Positions 42,985-52,986 of a stretch of DNA of 64,000 nt are shown here, one piece after another. Position 1 is the stretch's first letter. Each line of letters starts with the position of its first letter. The notes below the pieces were generated by a model, which saw only the letters and a program-made list of their open reading frames with translations, had not been told where the DNA came from and did not search any database. Location: positions 131,609 to 195,608 of the forward strand of contig MU004199.1 in NCBI GenBank assembly GCA_010093605.1, read 5' to 3'. The DNA comes from Lophium mytilinum. Its lineage: Eukaryota; Ascomycota; Dothideomycetes; Mytilinidiales; Mytilinidiaceae. The position numbers were made by a program, and so were the translations under genes.

Positions 42985-44226
42985 ATGAAATACTCCTTCG
43001 CATTCCTCCTCTCTCTTGGCATGGCCTCCGCCACGGCCACCACCAACCCTACCATCAAAGCCCCCCAACCCACCGACTCCCTTCCCAAAGGCCACAGCAA
43101 ACTGATCGTAACCTCCGGCCCCGGCCGCATCAGCTCCGTCGACTTCGATGGCTCCGCATTCAACATAACCAACAAGATCGTGACCGCCGGTACAAACCCC
43201 AGCTGGGCCGTCTTCAAGAAACCAAACTTCCTCTACACCGTCAACGAAAACGCCAACACGATCGGCCTCTTCACCTACGACCGCACGACCAACAAATTCG
43301 ACAACATCACCACCAACGCCGGCAGCACCGGCGTCGTCTTCCTCGAATTCAACAAAGACCAGTCGCACATGGTCGGCGCCAGCTTCACAAACGGCAGCAT
43401 CGACGCCTGGGACACCAGCGCCAGCGACGGCAGCCTCAAACTCCTCAAAACAACCAAGCTCGACGACAAGCTCGGCGGCAACACCCTCTTCCAGACGGCC
43501 GTGCAGGCCCACCAAGCCGTGCTGGACCCCTCGGGCCGCTTCTTCATCGTGCCCGAGCGCGGCGCCGACACCCTCTCCGTCATCGACTCCAAAGCCGACG
43601 CCTTCAACGTCGTGCAGAAAGTCCGCGTGGAGCCCGACGGCTGCGGCCCGCGCCACGGCACCTTCATCAAGAGCTGCACCGGCGATAAGGCGACGCACTT
43701 CGTGTTTGTGTGCGAGCTGAAGAACGTGATCCAGCTGTATAGCGTCGCGTACACGGATAAGGCGCTGGAGCTCACGCATGTGCAGACTGAGAGCACGTTT
43801 GGGAAGGACATGCCGTCGAAGAACCCGACCGATACGGTCGCGGATGCGACGAAGACGTTTGCGGCGGCTGGGGAGTGCGTTGTTGCGAGTAACCAGCGGG
43901 ATATCTATGTGTCGAATCGGCTGACGGGGAATCCGGCCGATAGCATTGTGCATTTCACGCTGGAGCGGGATGAGCAGACGGGCACGGCGAAGCTTGTGTT
44001 TGGAGAGTCGGTTAGTAGTTATGGGATTTCGCCACGGATGTTTAGTCTGGCGTTGGGGAAGGAGGATGTTCTGTTCTCTACGAATCAGAACAATGGGACG
44101 GGGCTGTTGGCGTACAAGAGGGATGCCGACGGGAAGCTGGCGGTGATTGAGGATTCGAAGGTTGATATTGCGAAGTTTAGGGACTCGGTGGCGGAGTTTG
44201 GACCTGAGTTTGTGCAGCAGATCTGA
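42985..44226 (+). CDS. Secreted lactonase-fold seven-bladed beta-propeller
   Basis: Single exon, 413 residues. A signal peptide is likely (MKYSFAFLLSLGMASATA). The open frame extends 37 codons upstream but without an ATG. The sequence matches the 6-phosphogluconolactonase / carboxy-cis,cis-muconate cyclase-type propeller: repeated blades with NPSWAVFKKPNFLYTVNE, GVVFLEFNKDQSHMVGASF, AHQAVLDPSGRFFIVPERGA and GPRHGTFIK. The ending ISPRMFSLALGKEDVLFSTN is also typical. Because it is secreted, a role in central metabolism is unlikely; secreted fungal members of this family have mostly unknown substrates, probably lactones or aromatic breakdown products. It lies opposite a sugar-type transporter, which would fit uptake of a product, but this is inference. 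Confidence 0.88.
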   Translation: MKYSFAFLLSLGMASATATTNPTIKAPQPTDSLPKGHSKLIVTSGPGRISSVDFDGSAFNITNKIVTAGTNPSWAVFKKPNFLYTVNENANTIGLFTYDRTTNKFDNITTNAGSTGVVFLEFNKDQSHMVGASFTNGSIDAWDTSASDGSLKLLKTTKLDDKLGGNTLFQTAVQAHQAVLDPSGRFFIVPERGADTLSVIDSKADAFNVVQKVRVEPDGCGPRHGTFIKSCTGDKATHFVFVCELKNVIQLYSVAYTDKALELTHVQTESTFGKDMPSKNPTDTVADATKTFAAAGECVVASNQRDIYVSNRLTGNPADSIVHFTLERDEQTGTAKLVFGESVSSYGISPRMFSLALGKEDVLFSTNQNNGTGLLAYKRDADGKLAVIEDSKVDIAKFRDSVAEFGPEFVQQI

Positions 44227-44384
44227 GGGAGGGCGTGTCTTGCGGTGGTTTTCTTGCATTTGCATCTGCATAGCGTTGCTTCTTGTATGATTAGTTGCCC
44301 TTTCGGTGTGGTATGTGACTCCTTGATGGAGCGTATCATTCCCAATAGATTATATTGATACATGCCCATCCTTCATGCTTGTGT
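44227..44384. other. 3' flank of the lactonase gene
   Basis: Short 3' flank with probable polyadenylation region. The repeat cluster starts about 160 bp after the stop codon. Confidence 0.5.
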
Positions 44385-44805
44385 ACACTGGTTTGATACC
44401 GTCTGAAGCCCCTCAGCACATTTTCACGAGCTGCCAAAGAACAGTTTCCCCAAGGCCGGTAGCCTTCTGGGCCACCTCAGACGGCGTCAAGGCCCTGTAG
44501 CTCCTATAGTATTCCAATGCGAGGACCGTGTTGTGTACAATGGCTTGACCCCGTCTGAAGGCCCCCAGTAGAATTTCAGAAGCCGTAAAACCACAGTTTC
44601 GGTGATTGTGATAGCCTTGCGGGCCATCTCAGACGCTCTCAAAGCCCTGTAGCCCCTGCGGCCTTCGACTGCGTCGGAGTTGCTGTGCACACTGGTTTAA
44701 CACCGTTTGGAGTCCTCCAGCACCTTTTTAGAACCCGTAAAACCACAGTTTCCATGATCATGACAGCCCTCCAGGCCACCTCAGACGGTATCAACCCCGT
44801 GTAGA
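44385..44805. repeat. Three tandem inverted-repeat units, 152-bp period
   Basis: Each unit has a left arm like TTGATACCGTCTGAAG and a right arm like CCTCAGACGGCGTCAA, its reverse complement with few changes. Left arms start near 44393, 44544 and 44696; right arms lie near 44472-44492, 44619-44644 and 44773-44798. The spacing is 151-153 bp. Between the arms ACCACAGTTTC and GGCCA(C/T)CTCAGAC segments are shared. The left arm is the same core as in the 28.2-kb array (one unit there matches over about 35 bp, through CCTCAGCACCTTTTCA). The inverted arms resemble a short non-autonomous DNA element, but I could not identify target-site duplications. Confidence 0.8.
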
Positions 44806-44910
44806 ACTGAGCCGAGCTGGCCCGTCATACCACCAAAAAGAGTAGTCTCAATAAGTAACAAATGGCACGAAAGAGGGTCCCACTCACCACAGAGCGGCAA
44901 AAAAGAAACA

Positions 44911-45054
44911 CGCTCCCTCTCGGATTCGAACCGAGGATCTCGTGATAGTTACAGCCCTAAGATTACGAACTCTGTCCCAGCCGAAGCCAGAACGAGGTTA
45001 CAGTGATCCGTAACTGCGTGTATATCACGCGCTCTACCACTAAGCCAAGAGAGC
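44911..45054 (-). tRNA. tRNA-like gene with an intron of about 70 nt; isotype unresolved
   Basis: Reading the minus strand, acceptor arms GCTCTCT and AGGGAGC pair (one G-T), the D arm is GCTT/GAGC with an AGTGGTA loop, the T arm is CTCGG-TTCGAAT-CCGAG, and the anticodon stem CGTGA/TCACG is perfect, with a 5-nt variable region. The A box (GGCTTAGTGGTAGAGC) and B box (GGTTCGAATCC) are both good. The insert between the anticodon stem halves makes the gene 144 nt, so about 71 nt would be intron. With the canonical intron position the loop lacks the invariant T33, so I cannot name the isotype; it may be a pseudogene or have an unusual intron. Confidence 0.6.
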
Positions 45055-45059
45055 ATTTG

Positions 45060-45720
45060 TAATTGATGGAAGTAGGGCTGGTTTAGACGGTACTTGTAGA
45101 ATAAGAGGGGGCCGCCGGGGGGGAGAGGAGCTTGGGGGATGCGGTGCGGGTTGAGAATGTGGGCATCCGGTGGGCGCGGGGTGAGGTGGCCTGGTTGTGT
45201 TAGCTATTACTTATAAGAGTAGAAATACGTTGCGTATAGACTTCTAGGAGTGTGCTAAAGCACGTAATATAGATATAAAGGCCTAACCTTATAGCTAGAA
45301 TAGAGATTTTCGCGGATGTTAATAAAATTAAAGAAATTAGAGGTTTTCACTTAAAGAAGGGACTGAACGCATGTGACTTAGCTAGGATGCCTCTCTCTAC
45401 ATAAAGTGAGGCCTATCTCGACAGGCTAAGGTTTAGAGGTGAGGAGGTAGTAAGATTACAGGACGCGGAAGAAAAAATAGGAAAGAAAGTTGCAAATTAG
45501 GGCAAAGTTTTATCTGTTTCCTCTTTTTAGAAGTGTGCGTAAGCAATTTGCATAGTTACGCAGTAATATAAATATAATTGCAATAGGGTAGTCTAGAGTT
45601 TCAAGCTATAGAGTTGCTTTGCAACTAATATTGCGGAAGAAACTGTGCAGTCCTAGACTGCAAGTAGAGCTGGGCGCGGCAGAAATCCCTTAAGTGGGCT
45701 TAGAAAGGACGCAGTACTCA
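45060..45720. repeat. AT-rich island, possible RIP-degraded repeat
   Basis: Beside the tRNA-like gene the composition changes to TA-rich sequence (attacttataagag, taatatagatataaagg, taataaaattaaagaaatt), unlike any other part of the window. This is what repeat-induced point mutation leaves from transposable elements in Pezizomycotina. No family, ends or coding remnant can be recognised. The call rests on composition only. Confidence 0.45.
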
Positions 45721-45905
45721 ATATTTCCGCGAGGAGCGTACAGTGAAGTTAGCAGTATTTCTTAAGATGCTAATCTTGATGAAGAGTGAGGCCGAACGCG
45801 ACGTCCTGTGGTTGAGGAGTGAGCAAGATGTGAGGTTGCGGGCGGAGCAACTTAAGACGGGAAAGCCCGTCCCTCCACCACATTTCAGACACCTCTCCAC
45901 TCACA

Positions 45906-47552
45906 ATGGCACCTATGCCATCCGCCCTCTCGTACGAGCTACTTGCAAAATGCTCGGTACGAGATTTGTTCACTGTAGGACCATAGATAGCTAAACCGCA
46001 ATGTAGGTCACAAAAGCACGAGCCGCAATTCTCCACCTCCCCCACGGTCCCGTCCCCCTCCCGATCTTCATGCCCGTGGCTACCCAGGCCTCTCTGAAAG
46101 GCCTCACACCGGAACAACTAGAAGAGACAGGATGTCGGCTATGTCTGAACAACACATACCACCTGTGAGGCGTTCCAGCGAACTACTAGAACCGTAGACA
46201 ATTCTGACCGTGGTGGAAGAGGGTTGAAGCCAGGACAAGCAACACTCGACGCGATAGGCGGCGCCCACAAGTTCCAGTCATGGCCGCATAATATCCTCAC
46301 AGGTGTTGTCCCCTCGATCCCGAAGACTTGAAATTGGGGGCAGTAGCTGATTGTTGCAGACAGTGGTGGGTTGGTGACCCTGTCAAATTCGTGGACGAGG
46401 GAACAACAGCTGACGCCAAAGTCAGCTTCCAAATGGTGTCGCTCTTGAAACTTGCAAAGGTTACGGAGGAGGGGGTCAAGTTCTTAAGCCCGCACGATGG
46501 GACACCAATGTGAGGGCCCTGAATATATCTTACCCTGCGGACCTGACAGAGGAATCAGGCTCCTAACCCCCGAACACTCCATCTCCCTCCAGAACTCTAT
46601 CGGCTCGGATATCATCATGCAACTGGACGACGTCATTGCGACTACATCGCCTGATCTTGCGCGGATGGAGGAAGCAATGGACCGGTCGGTACGGTGGTTG
46701 GATCGCTGCATCAAGGCACACAAATACCCGGAGAGGCAGAATTTGTTCTGCATCATCCAAGGAGGCCTGGATCTAGACTTGAGGAAGCGGTGCACGAAGG
46801 AGATGGTCGAGCGGGATACACCTGGGATTGCCATCGGTGGCCTTTCTGGCGGCGAGGAAAAAGCGGCATACTGCAAAGTGTAGGACGCCTGTGAAATGGC
46901 ACCTCGGCCTTGGAGCACTGTTAACAACTAGACCAGAGTCGACACATGTACCAGCCTGCTACCGGAGAAGAAGCCTAGATATGTCATGGGCGTCGTAAGT
47001 ATATCCAGAGCCCTCCGATCGCACCTCAGTCTAATAGATTGCAGGGCTACCCTGAAGACCTAGTTGTCTCCATAGCCCTCGGCGCAGACATGTTCGACTG
47101 TGTCTGGCCCACGAGGACTGCTGTAAGCACAATCTCGAGAATTTGTCCTGGCTTTCGGCGTCTAACAATATATGTAGCGCTTTGGTAACGCGGTCACTTC
47201 CACCGGCGTCCTGAATCTGCGCAACGCCTCTTTCCAAAACGACTTCACTCCCGTGGAAGAAGGCTGCACTTGCGTATGCTGTAGACCGAAGGAAGATGGA
47301 GGCCTAGGCATTACAAGAGCATACATATACCACGTCGCCGCAAAAGAAACCGCCGGAGCACATCTGCTCACGATACACAATGTCCAATACCAGCTGAATC
47401 TCATGCAGCGAGCTCGGCAGGCTATCCTGGAGGACAAGTACCCGGCATTTGTGAAGGAATTCTTTGGAAAGCTCTACCCGGACAAGACTAAATTCCCGGC
47501 ATGGGCTGTCGAAGCGCTGAACGGGGTGGGGGTGGACTTGCTTGCGGATTGA
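45906..47552 (+). CDS. Queuine tRNA-ribosyltransferase catalytic subunit
   Basis: Exchanges guanine 34 for queuine in GTN-anticodon tRNAs; works with a second paralogous subunit in eukaryotes. 405 residues in nine exons: 45906-45956, 46007-46164, 46220-46302, 46360-46369, 46426-46509, 46559-46879, 46937-46994, 47045-47122, 47178-47552. All phases close. The catalytic general acid/base Asp98 (DSGGFQMVSLL) is encoded across a 10-nt exon, and nucleophile Asp273 sits in [14 protein letters not shown]. The zinc ligands are CTCVCC plus a later His in AHLLTIHN. Also visible: [24 protein letters not shown] and [13 protein letters not shown]. Introns are unusually dense for this window, and intron 2 ends in a weak GGAAG acceptor. 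Fungi import queuine from outside, so this gene implies queuine salvage. Confidence 0.93.
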
Positions 47553-48198
47553 GAGGCGGCAATCGAATACCATAGATATACAGTGGAAGCAGCTGCTTAG
47601 CATGCCTCGAGAAATTTATAGAGATCTAAAGCGCTTTGTGCGGCGATATAAGAGGGCGGTTTAACCAATAGACTTACAACTTATCCATTGATGAATTTGA
47701 AGCACTTGGAAGCCCCCTGAGCTTTTCGAGACGCGTCCACGTAGATCACTAGTCTCTCGCTGTAGAACGAAGCTCCGGATCATGTCTTAGAGACATTTAT
47801 GAGCGCAAGACAGCGGAAGTTGACCTCGCCCACGTGATGGGAGACAGCAGTGGCAAGTACTACCGGTAGCGGTGCTGCAATTCCTGCTTTCTGCGTCTCG
47901 TAACAGTGAAACGCTTTTAGAGCATTGTATTTTGATATCCCCGCAAAGTCGGGCCGTCAGCCCTATATCGTTATAGACTAAAAGGAGCGTGCATGCGTCT
48001 CGCTTCCTGGCCGACGGTCGAACGACTGGGACTAGCTTTCTGCCGTCCTACTTTATCTCCCGCAACGCGCCAGCGTCATCGCGTAGTCCACAACACCTCC
48101 ACCACTTTGTGTCGTCTCTGTCTGCGAGACACCAGACAAGACACACTTCTCATTCAACCCGCTACTGTCGCTGGGCACGCGACTGTCCGTCTGCCACG
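47553..48198. promoter_or_regulatory. Intergenic, upstream of the deacetylase
   Basis: 646 bp with no other gene. It should contain the terminator of the upstream gene and the deacetylase promoter. The deacetylase frame is open from 47989, but no ATG occurs before 48199, so 47989-48198 is probably 5' leader. Confidence 0.5.
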
Positions 48199-51100
48199 AT
48201 GCAGAATCCACCGCCCAACGACCCCCTTGTCGCCAACCCGCGAGGTCGGTCAACAAACAACGTCCACACCCGCCTGTCGCTTTCTACAGCGTCCAACACC
48301 CCTCTCCCACCTTCACCCGGAGGCAACAGCTCTCCGCTGCGCGTCACTGACCATCAGCGCTTCGGAACCTCCCCGAGCGCTCACAGAGCACCCTCAAGCC
48401 CGCTCCGCCGTAGCTCCAGCACCATGAGCTTGTCAGGGCGTTCAGCTTCACCCGCGCTCGGTAGAAAGATCTCGAATTCTTCCTTGCGCAACGGCGAATC
48501 ACCGGCGACCCCGCGCCGAGCTCCCTCGCAGATGTCGTCCTCTCGACGCGCCTCATTCAACCCCTCCAACCAACAATCACCTGGCTTTGCACCATCTCCA
48601 CTCGCCGCCCAGATGGAGGAAAAGGCGCCGCTCACGGCGTCAGAGATCGCGCAAGAGTACTTCAGCAAAGAGTTGGAGCTACACAAGGAGTCGTCAGGAG
48701 CGGGACACACAGACACGGTGGTCATCATCCACGACCAGTGCTATGGCCACAGATTCTCCCGTCCGAAGACTGGCTCAGCAGATCTGATGACTATCGTGGA
48801 GCGTCCAGAGCGACTGTTAGCTACGGCACTGGGAGTCTCAGTCGCTTATGTTAGGCTTGGAGGCCGCCATGCTGAGGGACAACATCCACCGCACCCGAAC
48901 CGCGACCCAAGCCAGGACATCCCGTTCAGGATCCGCAAGACCGATCGCTCTGTTGACATTACCTCAGCCGTTGTCAAGAATGTGCATGGTACGGACTGGA
49001 TGGACGAGCTCAGGACAATGTGTGACACTGCCGAGACGAAGCTCGCCGGTAATGGTAAAGAGAAGGAGCTGGGCAGAATCGACGGCCCTAAGATCTCGAA
49101 GGTCAAGAAGCCGAACTTCCACCCCACTGATCTGTATCTTTGCTCTGAGTCTCTGAACGCTCTTCAAGGCGCTCTCGGAGGGGTATTTGAGGGAGTGGAC
49201 GCAGTTTTCCATGGAACGCTGTCGGGAACAGGACCGTCCCGCGCCTTCGTCACCGTCCGCCCACCAGGTCATCACTGCTCTGCGGACTTCCCATCTGGCT
49301 TCTGCTGGCTGAACAATGTCCACGTGGGCATTGAGTACGCTGCAATCACCCACGGCTTGACTCACGCCGCGATCATCGACTTTGATTTGCATCACGGCGA
49401 TGGATCCCAAGACATTACCTGGTCACACAACGCCAAGATCTCGAAGTTGCCTAAGAATGCACCAGCCTCTAAGCGAACTTCCATCGGTTATTTCAGTTTG
49501 CACGACATCAATTCGTATCCTTGCGAGGATGGTGATAAGGAGAAGGTTCAGAACGCTAGCCTCTGCATTGAAAATGCACACAATCAGACTATCTGGAACA
49601 TCCATCTTCAGCCCTGGCGGACACAAGTCGAGTTCTGGGCGTTGTACGAGGCCCGATACCAGATTCTGATTGAAAAGGCTCGCGTCTTCTTGAAGCAGCA
49701 CTCAGCCCGTATCCGTGCTCTACCAAAGGGTGCACTCCGACCCAAGGCTGCGATTTTCCTGTCGGCAGGTTTCGATGCCAGCGAACATGAGACTGAGGGC
49801 ATGCAGCGACACAAAGTCAACGTGCCTACCGAGTTCTATGCCCGTTTCACCCGCGATGTTGTCAATATGGCTCAAGACGAGGAGACTGGCACTGAGGGCC
49901 GTATCGTTTCTGTACTTGAAGGAGGCTACTCGGACCGTGCCCTGTGCAGTGGAGTGCTCAGTCATCTCAGTGGACTCTGTGATGACCAGACGACCGGATA
50001 TTCCCAGCAGCGCACGCCTAACACTGGACTGGGCTACGAGATGAGCCAACGAATGGGTAAGATGAGGCTGCAAGAGGAGGACGTTCCAATGCCGAGCACA
50101 GAGCCGAACTACGATCCGTCATGGTGGCAGGAAGGCAATCTCGAGTGGCTCGAAGGTCTGGTTGCCCCGCCGCCTCCCATCCCGCCCAAGAAACCTAGAA
50201 CTAGCGTTCCTCCGACCTACTACTCACCTACCGCATCATTCAGTGCGAAGGTCGTGGACCCTACGAAAGTCCATCGTAATGTTTCTGGTTCGATCAAGTT
50301 CACGTCCGTCAGTCCGTCGCGTGCTCCTACTCCACCACCGCCGGAAGTAGAATGGCCCATCGCAGCTCACGAACTGAGCAAGCTGCTCATTCCAGCGAAT
50401 AGACAGACAAAGAGCTGCACTGCAGAGGACCTCTCTGAGCCTCAAGTCAAGCGGGAGAGACATTCCATCGCGCCAGCGACGCTCACTGTCGAACCAGTTG
50501 CCAGTGGTCGACAACTGCGAGGCAGAAAGCCCAAGGCTCCTACTTACGCAGAACCCTCCTCCGATGTGGATAGCTCCTCCCTTGCAGCTGCGACTGCCAC
50601 CAAGAAGTCCGACCGCCGACAAACAATGGCAGACTTTACTCCAGCCCGAGCGCAGACAGTCGCACCGCGAGTTACATCCAGACGTCTGAGTGTGGCTTCG
50701 AGCATTGGTTCGGTAAATGGAGATGGAACTGCGAGTCGGGCTTCTAGTGTTGTTGCATCACGGAAGTCTAGTGTTACGCCGGCCCCATCTTCCAACGGAG
50801 TGACTGTCCGCAAGGCGAGAGCCCCATCTCAAGTGCCATCCGAGACTGCTAGGTCCCGCACAATGAAGACCGAACCGCCTGTGCCTAGGGTTCCTTCGGG
50901 ATACCTCAAGGCGCCAGAAAAGGAGAACGACATCGATCAGATCACATCCGGCCTTCAACGCGTCAAGCTGAGGATGCCTACAAAGGAGCAGCACGATGCG
51001 AAGGAGAAACAAGAGAGGAGTGAGAGATCGAAGGCCAGAAATGAGGCACTGGCGGCGAGATTGAAGGCAGCTGTAGATGCAAAATCTCCCTTACGCAAGC

Positions 51101-51855
51101 CTGCGATCGTCCGCACTAAGTCGTCCACATCTGTCAAGTCGACGACAACAACTCGCAAGCCAGTTGTTAAGAACGCTGAGGCCTCCGTGACGCCTCCAGA
51201 GACTGTCGCTCCGCCAGTACTTCCGCAACCCGCTATTCTGCCACAAGACGTTCCTTCAATTCCCGCAGTGTCAAGGTCGATCAGTGACCCAATCCAACCC
51301 CCGACGGTTCTTATGGACCTAGATATCGAGCCCGGCCAGTTGCCCAAGAACAACTTTACCACAGTCGCTGAGCCGATCTCTTTGGCTACGTCTCCTCCGC
51401 GCCCAGATACGCCCCCCCCGCCGCCACCGCCGAGTCTACCGCAATTCAACGAGTTCATCGCGTACACGCATCCGTCGCAACAGCATACGGATGCTCTGAA
51501 GACGGCCTCTACGCATGCGCAGCCGCAGCAGCTTCAGTGGCAACCCCCGAACTCGGACATAGCTCTGCCGTCTCCAGTTACACGTGCGGATGTCAAGAAG
51601 ATGCCAGTGTTCACGGCACGTGGAAAGATCCCGTTTGCGCAGAATCCGAAGCAGGAGAGCACGGCTCGCCGCACAAGCAATTCACACCCCTACATGCATC
51701 TGGAAGGGCAGGAGAACACCGGTGCCACAAACGCCTTCCAGTCTCATATTGGCGGTCAGGCTCCGATCAAGCAGGACTCTGTTCATTCTACCCAGCCCAA
51801 GGACGAAGAGATTGCAGAGGACGAGTGGGAGATTTTCGAGGTTCCGCACACTTGA
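48199..51855 (+). CDS. HOS3: Hos3-type histone deacetylase
   Basis: Zinc-dependent class II-like deacetylase of the fungal Hos3 group. Single long exon, 1218 residues. The N-terminal about 160 residues are Ser/Pro/Arg-rich and disordered. The catalytic domain runs from about 171 to 595: RPPGHHCSADFPSGFCWLNN (His358, His359), IIDFDLHHGDGSQDI with Asp394 and zinc ligands, and FLSAGFDASEHE followed by VSVLEGGYS. The insertion between NNVHV and GYFSLHDINSYPCEDG is typical for Hos3. The tail of some 620 residues is unusually long, Ser/Thr/Pro-rich, with an IKFTSVSPSRAPTPPP segment, a PPPPPP run and a short basic coiled stretch (KEQHDAKEKQERSERSKARN). S. cerevisiae Hos3 locates to the bud neck and nuclear pores and acts on non-histone targets too. 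Frame and length argue for an intact gene. Confidence 0.93.
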   Translation: MQNPPPNDPLVANPRGRSTNNVHTRLSLSTASNTPLPPSPGGNSSPLRVTDHQRFGTSPSAHRAPSSPLRRSSSTMSLSGRSASPALGRKISNSSLRNGESPATPRRAPSQMSSSRRASFNPSNQQSPGFAPSPLAAQMEEKAPLTASEIAQEYFSKELELHKESSGAGHTDTVVIIHDQCYGHRFSRPKTGSADLMTIVERPERLLATALGVSVAYVRLGGRHAEGQHPPHPNRDPSQDIPFRIRKTDRSVDITSAVVKNVHGTDWMDELRTMCDTAETKLAGNGKEKELGRIDGPKISKVKKPNFHPTDLYLCSESLNALQGALGGVFEGVDAVFHGTLSGTGPSRAFVTVRPPGHHCSADFPSGFCWLNNVHVGIEYAAITHGLTHAAIIDFDLHHGDGSQDITWSHNAKISKLPKNAPASKRTSIGYFSLHDINSYPCEDGDKEKVQNASLCIENAHNQTIWNIHLQPWRTQVEFWALYEARYQILIEKARVFLKQHSARIRALPKGALRPKAAIFLSAGFDASEHETEGMQRHKVNVPTEFYARFTRDVVNMAQDEETGTEGRIVSVLEGGYSDRALCSGVLSHLSGLCDDQTTGYSQQRTPNTGLGYEMSQRMGKMRLQEEDVPMPSTEPNYDPSWWQEGNLEWLEGLVAPPPPIPPKKPRTSVPPTYYSPTASFSAKVVDPTKVHRNVSGSIKFTSVSPSRAPTPPPPEVEWPIAAHELSKLLIPANRQTKSCTAEDLSEPQVKRERHSIAPATLTVEPVASGRQLRGRKPKAPTYAEPSSDVDSSSLAAATATKKSDRRQTMADFTPARAQTVAPRVTSRRLSVASSIGSVNGDGTASRASSVVASRKSSVTPAPSSNGVTVRKARAPSQVPSETARSRTMKTEPPVPRVPSGYLKAPEKENDIDQITSGLQRVKLRMPTKEQHDAKEKQERSERSKARNEALAARLKAAVDAKSPLRKPAIVRTKSSTSVKSTTTTRKPVVKNAEASVTPPETVAPPVLPQPAILPQDVPSIPAVSRSISDPIQPPTVLMDLDIEPGQLPKNNFTTVAEPISLATSPPRPDTPPPPPPPSLPQFNEFIAYTHPSQQHTDALKTASTHAQPQQLQWQPPNSDIALPSPVTRADVKKMPVFTARGKIPFAQNPKQESTARRTSNSHPYMHLEGQENTGATNAFQSHIGGQAPIKQDSVHSTQPKDEEIAEDEWEIFEVPHT

Positions 51856-52986
51856 AGAAGGTGCTTGTGCTGAGGTTTTGGGAGGGAGACTATGGTGCGT
51901 ACGCTACCAGTGTCTCCCTTCAATGAGCCTCGACATTTTGAAGAAGAAATGAGGTTTTTGAGTGCTTTTAGTTGGCTTCCGCACTCTTAGGAGTAGTGGG
52001 AAGCTGTGGGAAAGCCATTATAAGAGGGCAATGGGTTTTTTTGCAGGGAGTATATCGATTGTGGTACCTAGGCCTTCGTGGGATCATGGAGTGGCGAGGT
52101 CAGGTCTACAACACCATTTCACGACGCAAAGCGACATACGTCTATCAGAGCATCGCTTGCGTGCTTCGGATACAAAGCTCTGGTCAAATGTGGTGGTTTC
52201 TTTTTGGGGTACTGATGGTGAAACTTGGGATCAATGGCGTTTGCTCCCCTGCGGTTTGCGGCATCAGCGATCCACAATATCATGGGATTGTTAAACTGTG
52301 GAACCCCTCTACCCTGGTTCTGCATGGTAGTAGCAATGCCGTTCTGCAGCATTGGGGTTCCCTGTTTTCGGCGATTCACTTTTCCTTGGTTTTTTTCCTT
52401 TTTCTGCGACACACAATACCCACTTTACCCCAGCTAGCATAGTTATGATACCCGGCGCTTGGAGCTCCTCGAGTTTCAAGCTTAGCCGCCTGATAAGTAA
52501 TAAAACTAATTTCTTAGAAGATATGTCTTCATGGATGCTAGGAGTAGTGAAGTGATGAAGTGATGCAGTGACGGACTGGCAAAGCTCGGCCGTCAGTGCT
52601 CTGTATGAAGTCTTACTCGCCCCCGAAGACGTTTCCTGTGCGTGTGACGGCCCCGCCCTGCACCGAACTGCCCCCTCGCACACGGCTAGGATGTCGCCTG
52701 CTGCCTGCGCTACGCCGTCCAGCCGTCTGCGCGTTTCTGCAGCTCTGCTTGGTTGGCTGCAGCCGTCCCCGCATTGACGGCTGTGCCAAGGCGCGTAGCG
52801 ATGACGTTGGCCCAGCTGACTTCCTTATTTGTTTGGCGAGGGCGGTAGCTTCCTAGCTCCATCACTCCACTGACTCTCACCTCACCTCTTTCTCTGCACG
52901 CTCTTCTTCTTTTCCTCTTCAACTTCAGGGCGAGCACTCGACTACTACAGCTGTACTACATCCTCAGCAAGAAGCAGATAGCAATC
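51856..52986. other. Intergenic
   Basis: No supported gene. A small inverted pair (GGAACCCCT near 52300 and TGGGGTTCC near 52352) could fold. Overlapping short frames at 51960-52860 lack family character. The last 300 bp, pyrimidine-rich from 52860, should be the promoter and 5' leader of the next gene. Confidence 0.5.

Noticed and set aside
42934-44271. 445-codon minus-strand open frame
   Set aside because: It is the exact shadow of the lactonase gene, whose propeller motifs and signal peptide are clear.
44385-44805. Calling the inverted-repeat units a defined MITE family
   Set aside because: No target-site duplication or known terminal sequence could be recognised, so only a repeat call is made.
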